Translations under genes and position numbers: made by a program
Notes under the pieces: generated by a model
What the model was told of the DNA's origin: nothing
The model's database searches: none
What the model saw: only the letters and a program-made list of their open reading frames with translations
Shown: positions 56,481-64,000 of the stretch, piece after piece
Layout: the number at the start of each line of letters is the position of its first letter
How positions within the stretch are numbered: the stretch's first letter is position 1
NCBI RefSeq assembly: GCF_016801865.2
Contig: NC_068938.1
Coordinates: 130,786,689-130,850,688 of the forward strand
Direction: 5' to 3'
Length of the DNA stretch: 64,000 bases
DNA from: Culex pipiens pallens
Lineage: Eukaryota; Arthropoda; Insecta; Diptera; Culicidae

Positions 56481-58383
56481 TATGGGGTGTTTTGGGTTGT
56501 GGTGTGTTTTTTGTGTTTTTTGTTTTTTGGGTTTGGGGTGTTTGTGGGGGGTGGGGGTGGGGTGGGGGTGTGGGGTGGGTGGGTGGGTGGGGGGTGGGGG
56601 TGGGGTGGTGGGGTGGGGTGGGTGGGGGTTGGGGTGGGGGTGGTGGGTGGGGGGTGGGGTGGGTGGGGGTTGGGGTGGGGTGGGGGTGGGGGTGGGGGTG
56701 GGGGTGGGTGTGTGGGGGTGTGGGTGGTTGGGTGGGGGGTGGGGTGGGGTGGGGGGTTGGGGTGGGGGTGGGGGGCGGGGTGGCGGGGGGGGGTGGGGGG
56801 GTGTGGGGGGGGGGGGGGGGGGGGGGGTGGGGGGGGTGGGGGTGGGGGGGGGGGGGGGTGGGGGGGGGTGGGGGGGTGGGTGGGGGGTGGGTGGTGGGTG
56901 TTGGGGGTGTGGGGGTGGGGGGTGGGGGGGGGTGGGTGGTGGGTGTGGTGGGGGGGGTGGGGGTGGGGGTGGGGGTGGGGGGTGTGGGGTGGGGGTGGGG
57001 GGTGGGGGTGGGTGGGGTTGGGGGTGGGGTGTGGGGTGGGGGTGGGGTTGGGTGGGGTGGGGGGGGTGGGGGGGGGGGGGGTGGGGGGGGGGGGGGTGTG
57101 GGGTTGGGTGGGGGGGGGTGGGGGTGGGGGTGGGGGTGTGGGTGGGGGGTGGGGGTGGGGGTGGGGGTGGTGGGGGGGGGGGTGGGGTGGGGGTGGGGTG
57201 GGGGGGTGGGGGTGGGGGGGTGGGGGTGGGGGTGGGGGTGGGGGGGTGGGGGTGGGGGGGTGGGGGGGTGGGGGTGGGGGGTGGGGGGTGGGGGTGGGGG
57301 TGGGTGGGTGGGGTGGGGGGGGTGGGGGTGGGGGGTGGGGGGTGGGGTTGGGGGTGGGGTGGGGTGGGGTGGGGTGGGGGTGGGGGTGGTGGGGTGGGGG
57401 TGGGGGGGGTGGGTGGTGGGGGGTGGTGGGGGGGGTGGGGTGGGGGGGTGGGGGGTGGGGGGGGGGGGGTGGGGGGGGGGTGGGGGTGGTGGGGTGGGGG
57501 TGGGGTGGGGTGGGGTGTGGTGGGGGGTGGTGGTGGGTGGGGTGGTGGGTGGGTGGTGGGGTGGGGTTGGGGGGTGGGGGGTGGGGGTGGGGGTGGGTGT
57601 GGGGGTGGGGGTGGGGGGTGGGTGGTGGTGGGGTGGGGGTGGGGTGGTGGGGGGTGGGTGGTGGGGGGGGTGGGGGGTGGGGGTGGGTGGGTGGGGGGTG
57701 GGGTGGGGTGTGGGGGGGTGGGGGGTTGGGGGGGTGGGGGTTGGGGGTGGGGGTGGGGTGGGGTGGTGGTGGGGGGTGGGTGGGGTGGGGGGTGGGGTGT
57801 GGGTGTGGGGGTGTGGGGTGGGGGTGGTGGTGGGGTGGGGGTGGGGGGGGGGGGGGGGGGGGGTGGGTGGTGTGGGGTGGGGGGGTTGGGGTGGGGGGTG
57901 GGGTGGGGTGGGGTGGGTGGGGGTGGGTGGTGGGGGTGGGGTGTGGGGGTGTGGGGTGGGGTGGTGGGGTGGGGTGTGGTGGTGGGGGGGGGGGGTGGGG
58001 GGGGTGGGGGGTGGGGGTTGGGGTGGGGGTGGGGGTGGGGGTTGGTGGGGTGGGGGTGGGGGTGTGGGGGGTGGTGGTGGGGGTTGGGGGTGGGGGGGGG
58101 TGGGGGGTGGGGGTGGGGTGGTGGGTGGGGTGGGGTGGGGGTGGGGGGTTGGGTTGGTGGGGGGTGGGGTGGGGTGGGGGGTGGGGTGGGGTGTGGGTGG
58201 GGGTGGGGGTGGGGGTGGGGTGGGGGTGGGGGGTGGGGGGGGTGGGGTGGGGGTGGGGTGGTGGGGGGTGGGGTGGGGTGGGTGGGGTGGGGTGGGGGTG
58301 TGGGGTGGGGGGTGGGGGTGGGGGTGGGGTGGGGGTGGGGTGGGGTGGGTGGTGGGGGTGGTGGGGGTGGGGGTGGGGGTGGG

Positions 58384-58418
<35 letters not shown>

Positions 58419-58780
58419 TGGGGGGTGGGTGGGGTGGGGGGGGTGGGGGGTGGGGGTGGGGGGTTGGGGGGTGGGGGGGTGGTGGGGTGGGGTGGGTGGG
58501 GTGGGGGTGGGGGGGTGGGGGGGGGGGTGGGGGTGGGGTGGGGTTGGGGGGGTGGGGTGGGGGTGGGGTGGGGGTGGGGGTGGGGGTGGTGGGTGGGGGT
58601 GGGGTGGGGGGTGGGGGTGGGGGGTGGGGGTGGGGTGGGGTGGGGGGGTGGGGTGGGGGGGTGGGGGGTGTGGGGTGTGGGGTGGGGGTGGGGGGGTGGG
58701 GGTGGGTGGGGTGGGGTGGGGGGTGGGGGGTGGGGGTGGGGGTGGGGGTGGGGGTGGGGGTGGGGTGGGGGTGGGTGGTA
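56481..58780 (+). repeat. G/T-only tract, GGGGT-like
   Basis: About 2.3 kb of runs of 3-6 or more G separated by single T, with two C (56776, 56784) and essentially no A. No fixed unit length. Such DNA would be densely G-quadruplex-forming if real. The long Gly/Trp/Val open frames are artefacts of this composition. Confidence 0.85.
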
Positions 58781-58918
58781 GGGGGTGGGGGGGGGGTGGT
58801 GTGAGGGGGTGGGGTGGGGTGGGGGTGGGGGTGGGGGTGGGTGGGTGGGGGTTGTGTTAGTGTTGTGGGGTGGGGGGAGTGTGTGTGGGGTTAGGGGTTT
58901 GGTTTTAGTTTAATTTGA

Positions 58919-59086
58919 AGTTTTTAGTTTTTAGTTTTTAGTTTTTAGTTTTTAGTTTTTAGTTTTTAGTTTTTAGTTTTTAGTTTTTAGTTTTTAGTTT
59001 TTAGTTTTTAGTTTTTAGTTTTTAGTTTTTAGTTTTTAGATTTTTAGTTTTTAGTTTTTTTATTTTTAGTTTTTGTTTTAGTTTTA
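58919..59086 (+). repeat. Heptamer array, TTTTTAG orientation
   Basis: About 22 copies of TTTTTAG, with slight irregularity near 59040-59085, directly abutting the inverted array that follows. Confidence 0.95.
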
Positions 59087-62000
59087 CTAAAAACTAAAAA
59101 CTAAAAACTAAAAACTAAAAACTAAAAACTAAAAACTAAAAACTAAAAACTAAAAACTAAAAACTAAAAACTAAAAACTAAAAACTAAAAACTAAAAACT
59201 AAAAACTAAAAACTAAAAACTAAAAACTAAAAACTAAAAACTAAAAACTAAAAACGAAAAACTAAAAACTAAAAACTAAAAACTAAAAACTAAAAACTAA
59301 AAACTAAAAACTAAAAACTAAAAACTAAAAACTAAAAACTAAAAACTAAAAACTAAAAACTAAAAACTAAAAAACTAAAAACTAAAAACTAAAAACTAAA
59401 AACTAAAAACTAAAAACTAAAAAACTAAAAACTAAAAACTAAAAACTAAAAACTAAAAACTAAAAACTAAAAACTAAAAACTAAAAACTAAAAACTAAAA
59501 ACTAAAAACTAAAAACTAAAAACTAAAAACTAAAAACTAAAAACTAAAAACTAAAAACTATAAACTAAAAACTAAAAACTAAAAACTAAAAAAACTAAAA
59601 ACTAAAAACTAAAAACTAAAAACTAAAAACTAAAAACTAAAAACTAAAAACTAAAAACTAAAAACTAAAAACTAAAAACTAAAAACTAAAAACTAAAAAC
59701 TAAAAACTAAAAACTAAAAAACTAAAAACTAAAAACTAAAACTAAAAACTAAAAACTAAAAACTAAAAACTAAAAACTAAAACTAAAAACTAAAAACTAA
59801 AAACTAAAAACTAAAAACTAAAAACTAAAAACTAAAAACTAAAAACTAAAAACTAAAACAAAAACTAAAAACTAAAAACTAAAAACTAAAAACTAAAAAC
59901 TAAAAACTAAAAACTAAAAACTAAAAACTAAAAACTAAAAACTAAAAAAACTAAAAACTAAAAACTAAAAACTAAAAACTAAAAACTAAAAACTAAAAAC
60001 TAAAAACTAAAAACTAAAAACTAAAAACTAAAAACTAAAAACTAAAAACTAAAAACTAAAAACTAAAAACTAAAAACTAAAAACTAAAAACTAAAAACGA
60101 AAAAACTAAAAATTAAAAACTAAAAACTAAAAACTAAAAACTAAAAACTAAAAACTAAAAACTAAAAACTAAAAACTAAAAACTAAAAACTAAAAACTAA
60201 AAACTAAAAACTAAAAACTAAAAACTAAAAACTAAAAACTAAAAACTAAAAACTAAAAACTAAAAACTAAAAACTAAAAACTAAAAACTAAAAACTAAAA
60301 ACTAAAAACTAAAAACTAAAAACTAAAAACTAAAAACTAAAAACTAAAAACTAAAAACTAAAAACTAAAAACTAAAAACTAAAAACTAAAAACTAAAAAC
60401 TAAAAACTCAAAACTAAAAACTAAAAACTAAAAACTAAAAACTAAAAACTAAAAACTAAAAACTAAAAACTAAAAACTAAAAACTAAAAACTAAAAACTA
60501 AAAACAAAAAACTAAAAAACTAAAAACTAAAAACTAAAAACTAAAAACTAAAAAACTAAAAACTAAAAACTAAAAACTAAAAACTAAAAACTAAAAACTA
60601 AAAACTAAAAACTAAAAACTAAAAACTAAAAACTAAAAACTAAAAACTAAAAACTAAAAACTAAAAACTAAAAACTAAAAAACTAAAAACTAAAAACTAA
60701 AAACTAAAAACTAAAAACTAAAAACTAAAAACTAAAAACTAAAAACTAAAAACTAAAAACTAAAAACTAAAAACTAAAAACTAAAAACTAAAAACTAAAA
60801 ACTAAAAACTAAAAACTAAAAACTAAAAAACTAAAAACTAAAAACTAAAAACTAAAAACTAAAAACTAAAAACTAAAAACTAAAAAACTAAAAACTAAAA
60901 ACTAAAAACTAAAAACTAAAAACTAAAAACTAAAAACTAAAAACTAAAAACTAAAAAACTAAAAACTAAAAACTAAAAACTAAAAACTAAAAACTAAAAA
61001 ACTAAAAACTAAAAACTAAAAACTAAAAACTAAAAACTAAAAACTAAAAAACTAAAAACTAAAAACTAAAAACTAAAAAACTAAAAACTAAAAACTAAAA
61101 ACTAAAAACTAAAAACTAAAAACTAAAAACTAAAACTAAAAACTAAAAACTAAAAACTAAAAACTAAAAACTAAAAACTAAAAACTAAAAACTAAAAACT
61201 AAAAACTAAAAACTAAAAACTAAAAACTAAAAACTAAAAACTAAAAACTAAAAACTAAAAACTAAAAACTAAAAACTAAAAACTAAAAACTAAAAACTAA
61301 AAACTAAAAAACTAAAAACTAAAAACTAAAAACTAAAAACTAAAAACTAAAAAACTAAAAACTAAAAACTAAAACTAAAAACTAAAAACTAAAAACTAAA
61401 AACTAAAAACTAAAAACTAAAAAACTAAAAACTAAAAACTAAAAACTAAAAACTAAAAACTAAAAACTAAAAAAACTAAAAACTAAAAACTAAAAACTAA
61501 AAACTAAAAACTAAAAAACTAAAAACTAAAAACTAAAAACTAAAAACTAAAAACTAAAACTAAAAACTAAAAACTAAAAACTAAAAACTAAAAAACTAAA
61601 AAACTAAAAACTAAAAACTAAAAACTAAAAACTAAAAACTAAAAACTAAAAACTAAAAACTAAAAACTAAAAACTAAAAACTAAAAACTAAAAACTAAAA
61701 ACTAAAAACTAAAACTAAAAACTAAAAACTAAAAACTAAAAACTAAAAACTAAAAACTAAAAACTAAAAACTAAAAACTAAAAACTAAAAACTAAAAACT
61801 AAAACTAAAAACTAAAAAACTAAAAACTAAAAACTAAAAACTAAAAACTAAAACTAAAAACTAAAAACTAAAAACTAAAAACTAAAAACTAAAAACTAAA
61901 AACTAAAAACTAAAAACTAAAAACTAAAAACTAAAAACTAAAAACTAAAAACTAAAAACTAAAAACTAAAAACTAAAAACTAAAAACTAAAAACTAAAAA

Positions 62001-62297
62001 ACTAAAAACTAAAAACTAAAAACTAAAAACTAAAAACTAAAAACTAAAATCTAAAAACTAAAAACTAAAAACTAAAAACTAAAAACTAAAAACTAAAAAC
62101 TAAAAACTAAAAACTAAAAACTAAAAACTAAAAACTAAAAACTAAAAACTAAAAACTAAAAACCTAAAAACTAAAAACTAAAAACTAAAAACTAAAAACT
62201 AAAAACTAAAAACTAAAAACTAAAAACTAAAAACTAAAAACTAAAAACTAAAAACTAAAAACTAAAAACTAAAAACTAAAAACTACAAACTAAAAAC
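59087..62297 (+). repeat. Heptamer array, AAAAACT orientation, 3.2 kb
   Basis: Roughly 450 copies of AAAAACT, the inverse of the preceding TTTTTAG unit. Variation is almost all in the length of the A run (four to seven) with rare substitutions, as expected either from homopolymer errors or from a very recent expansion. It resembles no insect telomere repeat. Confidence 0.95.
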
Positions 62298-62515
62298 CCA
62301 ACGCGCAATCTCACCCGTAAACCAAATCAACCCCCCCACCACCCAATCCCCTGTCACCCGTAAGTCCGTTGCCTGCGACCACATACTCGAATGTCCAAAA
62401 CCCAACGCACCAATGGCGTACCCACGCATATGGCCATCACCGGACAGCGATCAACACAACCACCCAATTAGTAAACACACCATCCATAAGATGCGCAACG
62501 CCAAGCCACTCCCAC
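62298..62515. other. G-poor, C/A-rich shoulder of the heptamer array
   Basis: Composition recovers from C/A-rich at the array edge to normal by about 62520. It has the opposite strand bias to the tract on the left of the array. Presumed intron of the - strand gene; no exon recognised. Confidence 0.6.
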
Positions 62516-63237
62516 CTTAGCGTAGTATTGTCCTTTCTTGTGGTGATGCTGGTAGGCCGGGTTCCGCGGAATCGCCCCCAGACACCCGCTCGAACAGGTA
62601 CCATTGCTGTGCTTGTGGCCAGCTCCACTTCCGCCAGCGTGGTGATGATGGTGGTGGTGGTGAAGCGTTGACGAAGACGCCGACGACGTCGATGCGACAC
62701 TGCAGTCAGTGCCACCGATGCCACTGTTCGACGACGAGGAAGACATGCCCGACGTCCCGGACGCGCTCGAAATGCCGGAAATGCACGACGAGCCGGAACT
62801 CATCGAGTACAGACTGGCGGACTGGGTGACCCGGACGGCGGCCGCGTCCACGCTGTACGAACTGGCCGAACCGGGCACGCTCCAGCTTTTGCTGCCCATG
62901 GAGTAGCTGCTGGCGGATCCCTGTAACCTCCACGTGGTGGATCCCGAGGTAAGACGGTTGATTCGTGCCCTGAGGGAGAACGTTGGAGTTGCGGCATTAC
63001 GGGATCACACAAACACTCTGGTTTGGCTACTTACCGGCAGATGACGCATCGCAGGGGCAGTAGGCGTTGCGCGACCGCACTCTGGATCGTCTTGACAAAG
63101 CAGCGCCGGCAAACGACCCTGTGGCCGCAGGGTGAAGTCTGCATTGTGGCCCGTGCATTGATGCAGATGACGCACTCATCCTCCTGCGACGTGGGAGCTT
63201 CCAGTTCGCTCTCCTCGAGTTTGCTGAGCAATTTTTC
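62516..63237 (-). CDS. RING-finger protein, internal exons (partial gene)
   Basis: Exons 63237-63035 and 62969-62516 join over a 65-bp GT-AG intron, in phase (CG + G). The first gives EKLLSKLEESELEA, then a complete C3HC4 RING: CVIC, 11 residues, CGH, then C-x2-C (CRRC), 17 residues, CVIC. RING domains recruit a ubiquitin-conjugating enzyme, so an E3 ligase role is expected; the substrate is unknown. The second exon continues RARINRLTSGSTTW, then a long Ser/Gly-rich stretch with an eight-His run and ends HKKGQYYAK at a GTGGGA donor. Upstream exons lie beyond the window or are not seen. The 3' exons are probably those at 50476-51153. I do not recognise the specific orthologue. Confidence 0.85.
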
Positions 63238-64000
63238 CTGGGAGAAAGAGGAGAGAAGATTTTTTCATTTAGAATATCTGCAACTTTTATATAAAGAGTG
63301 CCAAACTATCAAGAATGTTCAAATCGACACCAAACTTAGGATTTTACATTATTTTTCTAAGCTTGGGTTAAGTCTGTGAAAGTCGAGTTTTATATGTAGT
63401 GTATTCAGGTGACGTGATATGATCTTTATATTTTTTTTAAAAATAGAAATCATGTAAATAGGTACGAGAAGTTGAAACCCGATTTTTTCAGACTTTTCCC
63501 GTAAAATTTTCGATACGTTTAGGAAAATTTATTGATTTGCTGCTAAATCATTCAACTATAAATTTTGAATCATTCAGTAAATAAATATTCGGCGATTTTG
63601 TTTAAAAATCATTTAAAGGACTTGCGGTGAAGACTCGCCGTTGCATTTAAAAAAAGGACAATGAAAGAACTTAATAAAGATGTGGTCATCACCAACGGGA
63701 TCTTGACCATGCGGTGCATAATGCCGCTGCCATCAGGAAGTTGCTGTTTATCATGGGGCATTAATCTTTCGCCACGGGTATTATTTGCCTCCGCTTGCCG
63801 GTAGTGGCCACGCGCGCGGTTTACCACGTGGCCAATGGGTTTAGGCACCCCAGTGCACTGGCGCCAGAAGGAAGGAGATAATCGTGCGGTGATTAAAGGC
63901 TTCTGGAATTACCCCGGAGAGGTGGCTTCCCCGCAGCCCGCGTGCGGTGGTCGGAAGCGGTTTGGTTCCGTTCCGGAAAAGTTTGACCACCAGGCATGCA
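63238..64000 (-). other. Probable intron of the RING gene, nothing recognised
   Basis: Follows the acceptor at 63238-63240 upstream of the RING exon. AT-rich to about 63600, then more GC-balanced (63610-64000). A - strand open frame at 63609-63848 has no domain that I recognise and no clear splice sites. Confidence 0.45.

Noticed and set aside
56392..58860. Three overlapping 770-820 codon Gly/Trp/Val frames on the + strand
   Set aside because: They exist only because the tract is G and T, which cannot form most stop codons. All three frames are open alike and there is no domain or codon bias.
58919..62297. Telomere repeat
   Set aside because: TTTTTAG is not the insect TTAGG repeat, Diptera lack telomerase repeats, and the array lies inside a presumed intron with normal exons on both sides.

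Overview
The window looks like mosquito DNA, most likely Culex or a close relative. The support is compact genes with 58-66 bp introns separated by AT-rich, transposon-packed DNA, an insect i-type lysozyme, tRNA-derived SINEs, and many MITEs with clear inverted ends and target duplications. The species call is inference; I could run no search.

Four protein-coding loci are supported. (1) An F-box/LRR protein, two exons, + strand, 2660-4325. (2) MCMBP, the MCM-binding protein, two exons, + strand, 10340-12223. (3) An i-type (destabilase) lysozyme-like secreted protein, four exons, + strand, 25827-43086, with introns of 9.3 and 7.2 kb full of mobile elements. (4) The 3' part of a RING-finger gene on the - strand: a RING exon and a Ser/His-rich exon at 62516-63237, and, about 11 kb away, two exons for a Lys/Glu-rich tail at 50476-51153. 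There is also a frameshifted RpS14 pseudogene (8547-8904, -) and a decayed non-LTR reverse transcriptase fragment (24833-25085, +).

Mobile elements dominate the rest. The best-bounded are: a 2.3 kb hAT-type element with a perfect 8-bp duplication and an internal 8-bp minisatellite (20732-23025); a second hAT-type element with GACTCC-rich ends (12994-15042) that holds a SINE with two tRNA-like heads (13543-13952) and sits inside an older repeat whose intact copy is at 44843-45514; a 2.3 kb element with subterminal repeats and a 9-bp duplication (27638-29972); three MITEs sharing TAGAGA ends and 8-bp duplications; several small TIR MITEs; a nest of elements at 30.7-33.6 kb; and a large foldback with arms of about 0.58 kb (36.5-39.1 kb).

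The strangest part is 52.2-62.5 kb, between the exons of the RING gene. The + strand loses C almost completely for about 4 kb, then becomes G and T only for about 2.3 kb, then turns into a heptamer array (TTTTTAG for 0.17 kb, inverting to AAAAACT for 3.2 kb), then leaves through a short C/A-rich, G-poor shoulder into normal exon sequence. A smaller mirror case, about 525 bp nearly without G, lies at 6486-7010. I suspect consensus error near a hard-to-read satellite. If real, it would be a large strand-asymmetric, G-quadruplex-prone intron.
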